Source: Streptomyces silvae
GTDB lineage: Bacteria > Actinomycetota > Actinomycetes > Streptomycetales > Streptomycetaceae
Assembly (NCBI RefSeq): GCF_016745505.1
Contig: NZ_JAERUC010000011.1
Location: 1-64,000 of the forward strand
Direction: 5' to 3'
DNA: 64,000 nt
Part shown: one piece after another, positions 18,501-27,063 of the stretch
Layout: each line of letters begins with the position of its first letter
Position numbering within the stretch: position 1 is the first letter of the stretch
The notes under the pieces: model-generated
What the model saw: the letters and a program-made list of their open reading frames with translations, nothing else
Told to the model about the DNA's origin: nothing
Databases searched by the model: none
Program-made: the position numbers and the translations under genes

Positions 18501-19083
18501 CTCCGACCACCCGCTCTTCGGTCTGGAACACGTCCTGTCCGACAAGTCGGACGCGGCGATCTCGCAGCTCACCGGCGGTGAGCACTCCGACGGGGCGATC
18601 GTCACCGTGGGCGGCATCATCTCCGGCCTCCAGCGCAAGATGACCAAGCAGGGCAACGCCTGGGCCATCGCCACCGTGGAGGACCTCGCCGGCTCCATCG
18701 AGTGCATGTTCTTCCCCGCGACCTATCAGCTGGTCTCCACCCAGCTCGTCGAGGACACCGTCGTCTTCGTCAAGGGGCGCCTCGACAAGCGCGAGGACGT
18801 GCCGCGCCTGGTCGCCATGGAGATGCAGGTCCCCGACATCTCCAACGCGGGGACCAACGCGCCCGTCGTCCTGACCATCCCCACGGTCCGGGTCACCCCG
18901 CCCATGGTCAGCCGGCTCGGCGAGGTCCTCAGCAACCACCGGGGCGACACCGAGGTGCGCATCAGGCTCCAGGGCCCGCGCAAGACCACCGTCCTCCGGC
19001 TCGACCGGCACCGCGTCAAGCCGGACCCCGCCCTCTTCGGCGACCTGAAGGTGCTGCTCGGCCCGTCCTGCCTGGCCGGCTGA
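15547..19083 (+). CDS. dnaE: DNA polymerase III alpha subunit (replicative polymerase)
   Basis: 1178 aa C-family polymerase responsible for chromosome replication. The N-terminal PHP domain begins HLHVHTQYSLLDG (residues about 8-20). Palm catalytic Asp are in PDVDIDF (D417, D419) and the third in LKMDFLG (about D581). A helix-hairpin-helix and OB-fold region follow. A canonical beta-clamp binding motif, QFDLF, starts at residue 941. The length fits DnaE1 rather than the mutagenic DnaE2. GTG start at 15547 behind CCGGAGG. Confidence 0.98.
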   Translation: MSKPPFTHLHVHTQYSLLDGAARLKDMFEAANTMGMSHIAMTDHGNLHGAYDFFHSAQKAGVTPIIGIEAYVAPESRKHKRKIQWGQPHQKRDDVSGSGGYTHKTIWAANSTGLHNLFKLSSDAYAEGWLQKWPRMDRETISQWSEGLIASTGCPSGEVQTRLRLGQFDEAVQAASDYKDIFGEGRYFLELMDHGIEIERRVRDGLLEIGKKLNIPPLVTNDSHYTYAHEATAHDALLCIQTGKNLSDPDRFRFDGTGYYLKTTDEMYAVDSSDAWQEGCANTLLVAQQIDTTGMFEKRDLMPKFDIPEGFTEVTWFQEEVRVGMERRYPGGVPEDRQKQAEYEMDIIIQMGFPGYFLVVADFIMWAKNNGIAVGPGRGSAAGSIVAYAMGITDLDPITHGLIFERFLNPERVSMPDVDIDFDERRRVEVIRYVTEKYGADKVAMIGTYGKIKAKNAIKDSARVLGYPYAMGDRLTKAMPADVLGKGIDLSGITDPKHPRYSEAGEIRGMYENEPDVQKVIDTAKGVEGLVRQMGVHAAGVIMSSEPIVNHAPVWVRHTDGVTITQWDYPQCESLGLLKMDFLGLRNLTIMDDAIKMVKANKGIDLEMLSLPLDDPKTYELLCRGDTLGVFQFDGGPMRSLLRQMQPDNFEDISAVSALYRPGPMGMNSHTNYAERKNGRQEITPIHPELEEPLKEVLGLTYGLIVYQEQVQKAAQIVAGYSLGEADILRRVMGKKKADELAKNFVLFEAGAKKNGFSDAAIKALWDVLVPFAGYAFNKAHSSAYGLVTYWTAYLKANYPAEYMAALLTSVKDDKDKSAVYLNECRRMGIKVLPPNVNESESNFAAQGDDVILFGLTAVRNVGQNVVDSIIRCRKAKGKYSTFPDFLDKVEAVVCNKRTVESLIKAGAFDEMGHTRKGLVAHHEPMIDNVVQVKRKEAEGQFDLFGGGETDSDEPGFGLDVEFSDIEWEKSYLLAQEREMLGLYVSDHPLFGLEHVLSDKSDAAISQLTGGEHSDGAIVTVGGIISGLQRKMTKQGNAWAIATVEDLAGSIECMFFPATYQLVSTQLVEDTVVFVKGRLDKREDVPRLVAMEMQVPDISNAGTNAPVVLTIPTVRVTPPMVSRLGEVLSNHRGDTEVRIRLQGPRKTTVLRLDRHRVKPDPALFGDLKVLLGPSCLAG

Positions 19084-19100
19084 CGACCGCACCCGCACCG

Positions 19101-19139
19101 CGAGAGGGGCGCCCCGCCAGTGGCGCGGCGCCCCTCTCG
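19101..19139. terminator. hairpin terminator between dnaE and the small ORF
   Basis: CGAGAGGGGCGCC (19101-19113) pairs perfectly with GGCGCCCCTCTCG (19127-19139). It lies 17 bases past the dnaE stop and 21 bases before the stop of the converging small gene, so it can serve both. Confidence 0.8.
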
Positions 19140-19160
19140 GCCTGTCGGCCCGGCGGGCCG

Positions 19161-19340
19161 TCAGTTGTGGCCGAAGCGCTTCTGGTGCTTGCGTGCGACG
19201 TCGGCCGGGCTGCCCTGCGCCTGCGACTGGGGCTGGGTCTGCGACTCGTACGCCGTCGACTTGGCCTCCTCGGCGCCGCGCTCGGCGGCGGACGCGCGGT
19301 CCTGCTGGCTGCCCTGCTTACGGTTCTTGTTCTTCGCCAT
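19161..19340 (-). CDS. small hydrophilic Lys/Gln-rich protein
   Basis: 59 aa, beginning MAKNKNRKQGSQQDRAS and ending HQKRFGHN. It is highly charged with a Gln/Ser-rich centre, has no membrane segment, and is probably intrinsically disordered. Similar small proteins are common in Streptomyces but I know of no function. ATG at 19340 with an excellent AGGAGG site; the much longer upstream open frame has no plausible start. Confidence 0.8.
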   Translation of the reverse strand: MAKNKNRKQGSQQDRASAAERGAEEAKSTAYESQTQPQSQAQGSPADVARKHQKRFGHN

Positions 19341-19617
19341 CGTGATGCCTCCTGAGAGAGATCTGGGGGGTCCAGAACCGCTGTCAGACTCACATAGCAC
19401 CGGAAAGGTCGCATGTTGGATCATTACCGAGCGTAGTAGGCGAGGTATCATGCGCCGCTTCCCGATCCGCCACGCCGATGATCGAGTTCCGGACCTTAAC
19501 CCCCCTGCCGTCGGGCAGACTCGAAGGAAACCCTGAGTAAGCGAACCCCGGGCCGGCGGACCCACCCCCACGTCAGGGCCCGCCGATCCGCTCCCGAGTT
19601 GGAAGAGGGTGGAACGC

Positions 19618-20874
19618 GTGGACCGTTGCGTCGTCCTGGTGGACGCCGGCTACTTGCTGGGCGCAGCCGCGAGTCTGCTGGCCGGAGAGCCCGCCCGTTC
19701 CCGCATCACCGTCGACCACGCGGCCCTGATCCAGGGCCTGCGCGAGCGCGCGGAGGCCGATACGGAACAGCCCCTGCTGCGCATCTACTGGTTCGACGGC
19801 GCACCCGACCGCGTGCCGCAGCCCGAGCACCGCAGGCTGCGGGTCATGCCCCGGGTGACCGTTCGGCTGGGCGCGCTCACGCGCAGTGACGGCCGCTGGG
19901 CACAGAAGGGCGTCGACGCGGCCATGCACGCCGAGCTGACCGAGCTGGCCAGGAACCGCGCCTGCTCCGACGTGGTGCTCGTGACCGGTGACGGCGATCT
20001 GCTGCCCGGGCTGATGTCCGCCAAGGAGCACGGCGTCGCCGTCCACCTCTGGGCCGTGCAGGCCGCCGACGGCGACTACAACCAGTCCGAGGACCTCGTC
20101 GCCGAGGCCGACGAGCGCCGCGTGCTCGACCGGGCCTGGATCACCAAGGCCGTACGGGCCAAGGAGACGGGCGGCGTGTGCGCGCCCCCGCCCGTCCCGC
20201 GCCCCGAGATCGCCGCGATCCTCTCCGCACCGCTGCCCGAGGCCGCCCTCGCCGCCTCCGCCGAGCGCGCCTCGGAGGCCCAGGCCGCCGCGGCCCGTAA
20301 CGGCACCGGCACCGGGACCGCGGAGCCGGAGGCCGCCCCGCACCCCCAGCCCGCTCCCGGGCACAAGGGCGTCCCCACCCCCAAGGACCTGGCGAGCCTG
20401 CGCGCCCCCGGCGCCCAGGCCGCGCAGCACACCCCGCAGCCGCCCGCCCCCAACGCGACCCTGCGCTGGTCGTCCGACAAGGGCTGGGTCGAGCGCGGGG
20501 GGCCGCTCGGCGAACCCGCCGAGACCGCGTCCCTGCCGACCCTGGCCCAGCTCACCAGCGCGGAACAGCGCTGGGCGGACCGGGAGGAGGACATCACCAC
20601 CGTCGGCGGTGACCCCTTCGAGGTCGGCCAGGTCTTCGCCCGGCGCTGGATGGAACGGCTGCCGGAGACCGTCCACCTGCAGAAGCTGTCCACCATGTAC
20701 CCCCGCATCCCGCACCGCATCGACGGTGAACTGCTGAGATACGCGGCCCGCTTCGGGCTGCTCGCGCACAAGGACGACCAGATCGACGAGCACGACCGCT
20801 ATGCCATCCGCGCGGGGTTCTGGCGCGAGATCGACGTACGGGCCGCCGCGGAGCACGCTCCCGCGGGGGAGTGA
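19618..20874 (+). CDS. NYN-domain (PIN-like) protein
   Basis: 418 aa. The N-terminal 180 residues are a NYN/PIN-type nuclease-like domain. Acidic positions appear in VLVDAGYL, QKGVDAAMHAEL and VLVTGDGDLLPGL, consistent with a metal-dependent RNase fold. A Pro/Ala-rich linker (about 190-290) leads to a conserved C-terminal region (about 320-415). GTG at 19618 is favoured because AGAGGG stands 8 nt before it; a GTG nine bases earlier is in frame. RNA target unknown. Confidence 0.85.
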   Translation: MDRCVVLVDAGYLLGAAASLLAGEPARSRITVDHAALIQGLRERAEADTEQPLLRIYWFDGAPDRVPQPEHRRLRVMPRVTVRLGALTRSDGRWAQKGVDAAMHAELTELARNRACSDVVLVTGDGDLLPGLMSAKEHGVAVHLWAVQAADGDYNQSEDLVAEADERRVLDRAWITKAVRAKETGGVCAPPPVPRPEIAAILSAPLPEAALAASAERASEAQAAAARNGTGTGTAEPEAAPHPQPAPGHKGVPTPKDLASLRAPGAQAAQHTPQPPAPNATLRWSSDKGWVERGGPLGEPAETASLPTLAQLTSAEQRWADREEDITTVGGDPFEVGQVFARRWMERLPETVHLQKLSTMYPRIPHRIDGELLRYAARFGLLAHKDDQIDEHDRYAIRAGFWREIDVRAAAEHAPAGE

Positions 20875-20938
20875 GCGGGGTGGCCCTGCCCGGCCCCGGA
20901 CGCAATACGGGGCATCCGACCCCGTAGGCTCATCCCTC

Positions 20939-21988
20939 GTGAGTACGGGCACAGCACAGGCTACGGGCGCAGCGCAGGGCACGGGCACAGCACAGGTGCG
21001 AACCGTGTGCGCGGTGCGTGATCTGGTCAAGACCTACCCGGCCGTCCGCGGCCGGCGCGGCCGCGCCGCCACCCCCGAGGTGCGCGCCACCGACGAGGTC
21101 CGTCTCGATGTCCGGCGCGGCGAGATCTTCGGGCTGCTCGGGCCCAACGGCGCGGGCAAGTCCACGCTGGTGCGCCAGCTCACCGGGCTGATGCGCCCCG
21201 ACTCCGGGAGCGTCGAGGTGCTGGGGCACGACCTCGTGCGCCATCCCGAGCGGGCCTCGCGGCTCATCGGCTACCTGGGCCAGGAGTCCACCGCCCTCGA
21301 CGAGCTGACCGTGTCGCTCGCCGCGGAGACCACCGGGCGGCTCAGGGGCCTGCCCGTGCGGGAGGCGCGGGCCGCCCGCGACGACGTACTGGAGGAACTC
21401 GGGCTCACCGGTCTCGCCGGACGCCCGCTGAAGAAGCTGTCCGGTGGCCAGCGGCGGCTCGCCTGCTTCGCCGCGACCCTGGTCGGCGAGCGCCCGGTCC
21501 TGGTGCTGGACGAGCCGACGACCGGCATGGACCCCGTCGCCCGCCGCTCCGTCTGGGCCGCCGTCGACCGGCGCCGCGCCGAGCACGGGGCGACGGTGCT
21601 GCTCGTGACCCACAACGTCATCGAGGCGGAGACGGTCCTGGACCGGGTCGCCGTCATGGAGCGCGGCAAGGTCATCGCCTGCGACACCCCGGCCGGGCTC
21701 AAGGAGCAGGTGGCCGGCGAGGTGCGGGTCGAGCTGGTCTGGCGCGAGCGCGCCCCGCTGGACGTCCCGGAGGTGGCCGCGCTCCGCGAGTCCGCCCAGG
21801 AGTCGGGGCGCCGGTGGGTGCTGAGGCTCGGCCCGGACGAGGCGCGGGCCGCGGTGGCCGCGGTGACCGGCGGGGAGGCGTTCTCCTCGCTCGACGACTT
21901 CACCCTGGCCACGCCCAGCCTGGAGGACGTCTATCTGGCGCTCGGCGGGGACGCCGCCCGGGCCGCCGAGGGACTGGTGAAGGCGTGA
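20939..21988 (+). CDS. ABC transporter ATP-binding protein
   Basis: 349 aa. Walker A GPNGAGKST, signature LSGGQRRLACF, Walker B VLVLDEPTTGMD and the switch His (VTHN) are all present. The first 20 residues are Gly/Thr/Gln-rich low complexity. The C-terminal 80 residues resemble the extra domain of drug-exporter ATPases (DrrA-like). It is followed closely by a permease gene, so the pair is probably an exporter of unknown substrate. Confidence 0.94.
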   Translation: MSTGTAQATGAAQGTGTAQVRTVCAVRDLVKTYPAVRGRRGRAATPEVRATDEVRLDVRRGEIFGLLGPNGAGKSTLVRQLTGLMRPDSGSVEVLGHDLVRHPERASRLIGYLGQESTALDELTVSLAAETTGRLRGLPVREARAARDDVLEELGLTGLAGRPLKKLSGGQRRLACFAATLVGERPVLVLDEPTTGMDPVARRSVWAAVDRRRAEHGATVLLVTHNVIEAETVLDRVAVMERGKVIACDTPAGLKEQVAGEVRVELVWRERAPLDVPEVAALRESAQESGRRWVLRLGPDEARAAVAAVTGGEAFSSLDDFTLATPSLEDVYLALGGDAARAAEGLVKA

Positions 21989-22037
21989 GCAGGACGGTGG
22001 ACGTGTCGCGATACGTGTCGGACGGGAGCGCTGCCAG

Positions 22038-22889
22038 GTGACGAGCATCGTTCCCACGGAGCCCGCGCAGGTGGCCGGGCCGAAGGTGAGGACCTCCGCC
22101 GTGCGGACGACAGACAGCCCCGCCCGCACCGCCCCCGCCGACCTCGCGCCGCGGGCCAGGCTGTTTCCGTCGCTGGCCGCCGTCTACCGGGCGCAGCTCT
22201 CACGGGCGAGGGTGGCCCGGATCCCGCTGCTGTTCGTCGCGACCTTCCAGTCCATCGGGATCATGGTCCTGATGCGGGGGGTCGTCGACGGCGGCGCGGA
22301 GGCACGGGCCGTCGTCGCCGGGTCCAGCGTGCTGGTCGTCGCCTTCGTCGCGCTCAACCTGCTCGCCCAGTACTTCGGGCAGCTCCGGGCCGGCGGCGGG
22401 CTCGACCACTACGCGACGCTGCCGGTGCCGCCCGCCGCGGTGGTGCTGGGGGCGGCCGGCGCGTACGCCTCGTTCACCGTGCCGGGCACGATCGTCACGG
22501 CGGTGACGGGCAGCGCGCTCTTCGGGCTCCCGATGACGCACCTGTGGGTGCTCGTCGCCGTCATCCCGCTCTCCGGCGCCGCGCTCTCCGGGCTGGGCGC
22601 CGCGCTCGGGCTCCTCGCACCCCGGCAGGAGGTGGCGACGCTGCTCGGGCAGCTGGGCATGTCGGCGGCGCTGCTGCTGGGCGTGCTCCCGGCCGAGCGG
22701 CTGCCGGGGCCGGTCGGGTGGGCACGGGACCTGCTCCCCTCGACGTACGGCGTCGAGGCCCTGGCCCGGTCCTTCGACGCCCGTCCCGACTGGGCGGTCG
22801 TCGCCCTCGATCTCGCGGTGTGCGCGGCGGTCGGTGTGCTCTCGCTGGCCGTGGCCGCCTGGGCGTACCGGCGTGCGGCGGTCCGGTGA
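22038..22889 (+). CDS. ABC-2 type transporter permease
   Basis: 283 aa with six hydrophobic segments after a 60-residue hydrophilic N-terminus; this is the membrane partner of the ATPase encoded 49 bp upstream. GTG start at 22038 directly behind CCAGG. The pattern (LLAQYFGQLRAGGGLDHYATLPVPP, then a late LLPSTYGVEAL) is typical of ABC-2 permeases. Substrate unknown. Confidence 0.88.
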   Translation: MTSIVPTEPAQVAGPKVRTSAVRTTDSPARTAPADLAPRARLFPSLAAVYRAQLSRARVARIPLLFVATFQSIGIMVLMRGVVDGGAEARAVVAGSSVLVVAFVALNLLAQYFGQLRAGGGLDHYATLPVPPAAVVLGAAGAYASFTVPGTIVTAVTGSALFGLPMTHLWVLVAVIPLSGAALSGLGAALGLLAPRQEVATLLGQLGMSAALLLGVLPAERLPGPVGWARDLLPSTYGVEALARSFDARPDWAVVALDLAVCAAVGVLSLAVAAWAYRRAAVR

Positions 22890-22923
22890 GGCGGGGCACC
22901 GACCGGCCTGGCACGATGGCACC

Positions 22924-23643
22924 GTGACCGCACCGTTGACGCCGCCGCACCAGCCCCAGCCGAACGACCCGTGGCAGGCCCCGCCGTCCGGGTCCCACCT
23001 CGTGCACGCCGAGCAGCCGGGCCCGGACGAGCGGAGCGCGGAGCTGCGGCAGGCCGCGGTGGTCGCCGCGGTGCTGACCGTCGCGGGAATCGGCCTCGGG
23101 CTGCTCTGGCTGTGGCTGGCGCCCCGGGTGCCGCTCGTCTCCGACGACACCGCCGTGTTCCTCAAGAACAGCGAGGGCGAGGAGGCCATCGGGGCCGACG
23201 GCACGTTCGTGCTGCTGGCCCTCGCCTTCGGCCTCGTCTCGGCGGCCGTCGTCTTCCTCCTCCGCAGGCGGGGAGGCATCCCGCTGGTGGTGGGGCTGGC
23301 CCTTGGCGGGCTGCTCGGCTCCCTGCTGGCGTGGGGGATCGGCACCTGGCTCGGGCCGACGTCCGACGTGGTGGCCCATGCCAAGGAGGTCGGCAAGGGA
23401 GTCACCTTCGACGCACCGCTGGAGCTGCACGCGGTGGGGGCGGCGATGCTCGCCTGGCCCATCGCGGCGATGATCGTCCACCTGGGTCTGACCGCGCTGT
23501 TCGGGCCGCGGGACCCCGAGCCGGAGTGGGCGGGCTCCTACGGGTCGCCGCAGGCGGAGCCGGGGCCCGGCAATGCCTTCGGGCCGGCGCCCGGTGCGCC
23601 CGCGGAGCCCGGCGCCGAGGACGGCCGGCCGGAGCGTCCGTAG
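22924..23643 (+). CDS. membrane protein of unknown function
   Basis: 239 aa with four hydrophobic segments between residues about 40 and 200 and a Pro/Gly/Glu-rich C-terminal tail. It starts 34 bp after the ABC permease and is probably the third gene of that operon. GTG start MTAPLTPPHQ. Possibly related to actinobacterial DUF2567 membrane proteins, but I cannot confirm this. Confidence 0.75.
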   Translation: MTAPLTPPHQPQPNDPWQAPPSGSHLVHAEQPGPDERSAELRQAAVVAAVLTVAGIGLGLLWLWLAPRVPLVSDDTAVFLKNSEGEEAIGADGTFVLLALAFGLVSAAVVFLLRRRGGIPLVVGLALGGLLGSLLAWGIGTWLGPTSDVVAHAKEVGKGVTFDAPLELHAVGAAMLAWPIAAMIVHLGLTALFGPRDPEPEWAGSYGSPQAEPGPGNAFGPAPGAPAEPGAEDGRPERP

Positions 23644-23710
23644 CCGGCAGGTCCTGGCCGGTGCCCGCCGCTCGGATCAGCCGGCAGGTCCTGTCCGGTG
23701 CCCGCCGCTC
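23642..23710. repeat. 32-bp direct repeat, period 37 bp
   Basis: Two near-identical copies beginning AGCCGGCAGGTCCTG lie at 23642-23673 and 23679-23710, differing at one base. The first overlaps the stop codon of the membrane protein gene. They lie upstream of the CsbD-like gene; role unknown. Confidence 0.8.
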
Positions 23711-23778
23711 ACATCCGGGTCGTTTCCGCCCCGATGTCGAGGGCAGGCGAGTGGGTGAACGCCTACGAAAGGACCGAC

Positions 23779-23952
23779 ATGAGTGCCGGAGAGAAGTCCA
23801 AGGCCAAGACCGAGCAGATCGTCGGGAAGGCCGTACGCAAGGTGGCCCACGCGGTCGGCGACGACACCACCGCGGCCAAGGGAGCGGCACTGGAGGCCAG
23901 GGGCAAGGGCCGGGGCACCAAGGAGAAGTCGAAGGACGCCTTCAAGCACTGA
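23779..23952 (+). CDS. CsbD-like stress protein
   Basis: 57 aa, highly charged and helical, rich in Lys, Ala and Gly (MSAGEKSKAKTEQIVGKAVR at the start). The K(A)KTEQIVGK and ARGKGRGTKEK segments fit the CsbD family of general-stress proteins, which is sigma-B controlled in Bacillus. ATG at 23779 behind AAAGGA. It stands alone, with the next gene on the opposite strand. Confidence 0.85.
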   Translation: MSAGEKSKAKTEQIVGKAVRKVAHAVGDDTTAAKGAALEARGKGRGTKEKSKDAFKH

Positions 23953-24044
23953 GGACGCCTTCGGGCACGGAGACGCCTTCACCTGCCGGGGGCGCGCCTT
24001 CGGGCACCGGCCCAGGCGCCCCGGCCCGCTGGAGGCGCCAGGAG

Positions 24045-24434
24045 TCAGCGTGGCGCGGCGGCGGCGCACCGTACACAGGTCGTCGCCGCCGGCCGCACCT
24101 CCAGACGGTCCGGCGGGATCGGCTCACCGCATCCCTCGCAGAAGCCGTACTCATCCCGCTCCAGCCGCTCCAGCGCCCGGTCCACCTCATCCAGGTGGTC
24201 CCGCGCCCGGGCCAGCAGCGAGGCGACATGGGCCCGCTCGAAGGCGGTGCTCGATCCCTCAGGGTCGTGCTCGTCGTCGACCGCCACCAGCGCGTTCGCC
24301 TCGACGATCCCTTCGAAGTCACTGTGCAGCGCCGCGATACGGGCATCCGTGTCGCGGCGTTCCGCTGCCAGCCGCTCACGGATGACGGCGCGGTCGTCGG
24401 GCCCGGCCCGTACGGGAGAAGAGAACTCGTTCAT
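24045..24434 (-). CDS. TraR/DksA family C4 zinc-finger protein
   Basis: 129 aa. A helical coiled-coil-like N-terminal part with acidic residues is followed by a complete four-Cys finger (CEGCGEPI and CVRC). Such proteins bind the secondary channel of RNA polymerase or act as related regulators; the exact role is not known. ATG at 24434. It is a paralogue of the lysine-rich protein at 3810-4568, which lacks the fourth Cys. Confidence 0.88.
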   Translation of the reverse strand: MNEFSSPVRAGPDDRAVIRERLAAERRDTDARIAALHSDFEGIVEANALVAVDDEHDPEGSSTAFERAHVASLLARARDHLDEVDRALERLERDEYGFCEGCGEPIPPDRLEVRPAATTCVRCAAAAPR

Positions 24435-24501
24435 CTCTGCGGAAACGGCCGTGCCCGGGCCCGCATTCCGCGCACCCCCACGCGAGGCGCGGAACCCTCC
24501 G

Positions 24502-25002
24502 CTACGCCCGGCCGATCGGGGCCAGCGTGGCGTCCGTCAGAGTCGCCAGGTCCGCGGCGGAGAGCTCGACCTCCAGGCCTCGGCGGCCCGCCGAGACGCA
24601 GATCGTGCGGTGGGAGCCGGCCGACGCGTCCAGCACCGTACGCAGGCGCTTGCGCTGGCCCAGCGGGGAGATACCGCCGCGCACATAGCCCGTGGTGCGC
24701 TCCGCCGCCGCCGGGTCCGCCATGGCGGCCCGCTTGCCGCCCACCGCCGACGCCAGCGCCTTCAGGTCCAGGGACCCCGCGACGGGGACGACGGCCACGA
24801 CCAGCTCGCCGTCGACCTCGGCGACCAGCGTCTTGAACACCCGGTCCGCGGAGACACCGAGCGCCTCGGCCGCCTCCTCGCCGTACGACGGGGTGGCGGG
24901 GTCGTGGTCGTACGAGTGGACCGTGAACGCGGTGCCGGCCGCGGTCAGGGCGACCGTGGCCGGGGTCCCGCCGGGCTGCTGCTTCCTGGACTTCTTCGCC
25001 AC
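24502..25002 (-). CDS. ybaK: YbaK/EbsC-type Cys-tRNA(Pro) deacylase
   Basis: 166 aa trans-editing enzyme that clears Cys mischarged on tRNA-Pro. The YbaK fold is seen in the segments VFKTLVAEVDGELVVAVVP and GYVRGGISPLGQRKRL, with the conserved Lys in VFKTL. GTG start at 25002, with GAGGA upstream. Its start lies only 16 bases beyond the stop of the LON-domain gene, so they share an operon. Confidence 0.92.
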   Translation of the reverse strand: MAKKSRKQQPGGTPATVALTAAGTAFTVHSYDHDPATPSYGEEAAEALGVSADRVFKTLVAEVDGELVVAVVPVAGSLDLKALASAVGGKRAAMADPAAAERTTGYVRGGISPLGQRKRLRTVLDASAGSHRTICVSAGRRGLEVELSAADLATLTDATLAPIGRA

Positions 25003-25018
25003 CGGGCCGGTCCTCGGG

Positions 25019-25795
25019 TCAGTTGGGGTAGGTGGGGTCGCGGGTCAGGTCGGTCGCCGGCAGTGACGGCAGGTGCCGGATGACGGCGGTCTCCTTGCGC
25101 AGCAGCGCCAGCTCCTCACGCAGCCGGGTCGCGGTGTCCGGGGCCTGGAGCAGCCGCTGTTTCGACGGGACGTCCAGCACGGCGGCCGCGGCCACCAGGT
25201 AGGAGACGACGGAGGGGTCGTCGGGCAGGTCCGCGCCGGTCGTCAGGGAACGCTCGCTCGCCCCGGCCAGCCGCTTCTGGTAGCTGCGGAAGGCCCGCAG
25301 GACGCCCTCCGCGAGGGCCCCCGCCTCGTCCGTGGGGGAGTCCTCGCCCTCGGCGGCCCCCGGGTCCTCGGGCAGCTCCTCGACCTCGGCCGTCAGGAAC
25401 GGGCCGCTCGCGTCCACGGAGAGCAGCCGCACCCGGGTGGTGCCGGTCGCCAGGACCTCGTAGCTGCCGTCGGCGCGCTCACGGATCTTGGCCGCGTCCG
25501 CGACGCAGCCGACCCGGTGGAAGGTCTGGATGGGATCGGGACCGAAGCCGTCGGCGGGGGCCCGCTCCACGGGAGGCGCCGCGGCGACCGTGTCCGGCAT
25601 CCCGGTGGCCGTGGGAGCGGTCTCGCGGCCGTCGCGGATCGCGACCACCACGAAGCGGCGCGGTTCGTCCTCGTCGATCGCGAGCAGCTCGCGCATCATG
25701 GCGCGATAACGCTCCTCGAAGACGTTGAGCGGCAGCACGAGGCCGGGGAACAGCACCGCGTTCAGCGGAAAGAGAGGCAGGCGAGCGGTGGTCAC
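25019..25795 (-). CDS. LON substrate-binding domain protein
   Basis: 258 aa. It contains the N-terminal LON domain only (LPLFPLNAVLFPGLVLPLNVFEERYR) without the AAA+ or protease domains, so it is not a Lon protease. A helical C-terminal region follows. GTG start at 25795. It lies 11 bases behind the upstream gene and 16 before ybaK, within a three-gene minus-strand operon. Function unknown; a substrate-recognition role is inferred. Confidence 0.9.
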   Translation of the reverse strand: MTTARLPLFPLNAVLFPGLVLPLNVFEERYRAMMRELLAIDEDEPRRFVVVAIRDGRETAPTATGMPDTVAAAPPVERAPADGFGPDPIQTFHRVGCVADAAKIRERADGSYEVLATGTTRVRLLSVDASGPFLTAEVEELPEDPGAAEGEDSPTDEAGALAEGVLRAFRSYQKRLAGASERSLTTGADLPDDPSVVSYLVAAAAVLDVPSKQRLLQAPDTATRLREELALLRKETAVIRHLPSLPATDLTRDPTYPN

Positions 25796-25806
25796 AGCCG
25801 CCAAGC

Positions 25807-26829
25807 CTAATGGCCACGGCGCCCGCTGTGTTCCGGCCGTCCGTACAGGGGCGTGGAAGAGGCCACCCGGAGCCGTACATCCGCCCTGGCGTCGAGGAAT
25901 CCGCCGAGCGCCTCCCCGGTCACGGACGCCCACGGGAAGGACGTCGCGTACGGCCCGATCAGCCGGAACTGCTCCAGTGCCTCGGCCGCGCGGCCCCGCG
26001 CCACCAGGACGTAGGCGAGGAGGTTACGGACCTCCGCCGGCCAGGGATCGCCGGGAGGGAACCCCGCCGAGAACCTGATCGCGAGGTCGGCCGCCGCGTC
26101 GACCCGGTCCGCCTGCACGGAGTTCGCCCGCGCGGCGGCCTCCTCGTCCCGCAGCAGGGCGAAGGCCGCCCGTACGGGGAGCGCCTGCACCAGGGAGTCC
26201 CCGGCGGCGTCCTCGGCGGCCTGCTCGGCGAAGTCGAAGCACTCGCGGTGGGAGCCGTACCACTCGGCCGAGAGGTACCGCAGCGCGGAGACGTGGCTGC
26301 CGTAGTGGTGCGGGGAGCGGCGTACGGCCTGCTCCCACAGCGATTCGAAGACCGTGTGCGTGGCGTGCGTGCCCCGGGCGTGGTCGAGCGCGAGCCGCCA
26401 CGGCACCGGGTCGCGGGGATCGGCCTCGGCCGCCGCCGTGATCAGCGGGCCCACCTCGCGCAGCAGCTCGGCGTGGGCGGGGGACTCCCAGGCGCGGCGC
26501 ACCGCCAGCGCGGCCTTGACGAGCAGGGCGTCCGGATCGCGCGGGGAGGCGGCCAGCCACCCGGTGAGCCACCCGTCGCGACCGCGCGCGAAGGCGACCA
26601 GCCGGGCCAGGGTGCGGTCGCGGGCCTCCCAGTCGGCGGCGTCCCGGGTGGTGGCGAGGAGCTTGGCCGCGGGTTCGTGGTCACCCAGGGCCGCCGCCAC
26701 CAGCGCGGGGGAGAGCCGCTCGTCGGGGGCGTCGAGCATCACCGCGTCGTCCGACGGCAGCCCGGCGGACAGCCCGGGGCCGTACCGGAACGTACGCGCG
26801 GACGTCAGCAGTGCGCGGAGGAAGGCCAT
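25807..26829 (-). CDS. helical-repeat protein of unknown function
   Basis: 340 aa, predominantly Ala-rich helices in pairs resembling TPR-type repeats (for example AWESPAHAELLREVGPLITA and the run around YGSHVSALRYLSAEWYG). No signal peptide and no catalytic motif seen. ATG at 26829 (MAFLRALL) chosen; upstream in-frame starts exist at MVCTMAF and further. First gene of the operon with the LON-domain protein and ybaK. Confidence 0.7.
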   Translation of the reverse strand: MAFLRALLTSARTFRYGPGLSAGLPSDDAVMLDAPDERLSPALVAAALGDHEPAAKLLATTRDAADWEARDRTLARLVAFARGRDGWLTGWLAASPRDPDALLVKAALAVRRAWESPAHAELLREVGPLITAAAEADPRDPVPWRLALDHARGTHATHTVFESLWEQAVRRSPHHYGSHVSALRYLSAEWYGSHRECFDFAEQAAEDAAGDSLVQALPVRAAFALLRDEEAAARANSVQADRVDAAADLAIRFSAGFPPGDPWPAEVRNLLAYVLVARGRAAEALEQFRLIGPYATSFPWASVTGEALGGFLDARADVRLRVASSTPLYGRPEHSGRRGH

Positions 26830-27063
26830 GGTGCAGACCATTGAAAAGCCCTGGTGGGAGCGGCGCCAGAGGGCCGCTGTGAAGCTTCTGTAGCGAGTGG
26901 GAGGGTTGCCCTGAACAAGGTCAAGAAAGGGCAAAGGAAACGTCCTCGGGTGGCTTGATCCCGGCCTTTCCGTTTCCGATAACCGCCCGTCCTGCCGGGC
27001 GTCGACCGGCCTTTCGACCGCTGCCCCGCCAGGGATCCGGCCCGGCGGGGCGCCGTCCCGCGG

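Noticed and set aside
14992..19098. 1368-codon open frame on the minus strand across dnaE
   Set aside because: It is the mirror frame of dnaE, which has all polymerase motifs. In high-GC DNA the opposite frame often stays open; the product is Val/Asp/Leu/His-rich with no domain.
26830..27063. Promoter with TTGACC on the minus strand
   Set aside because: The nearest TACAGA -10 is about 26 bases away, too far for a standard spacing; not listed as a feature.
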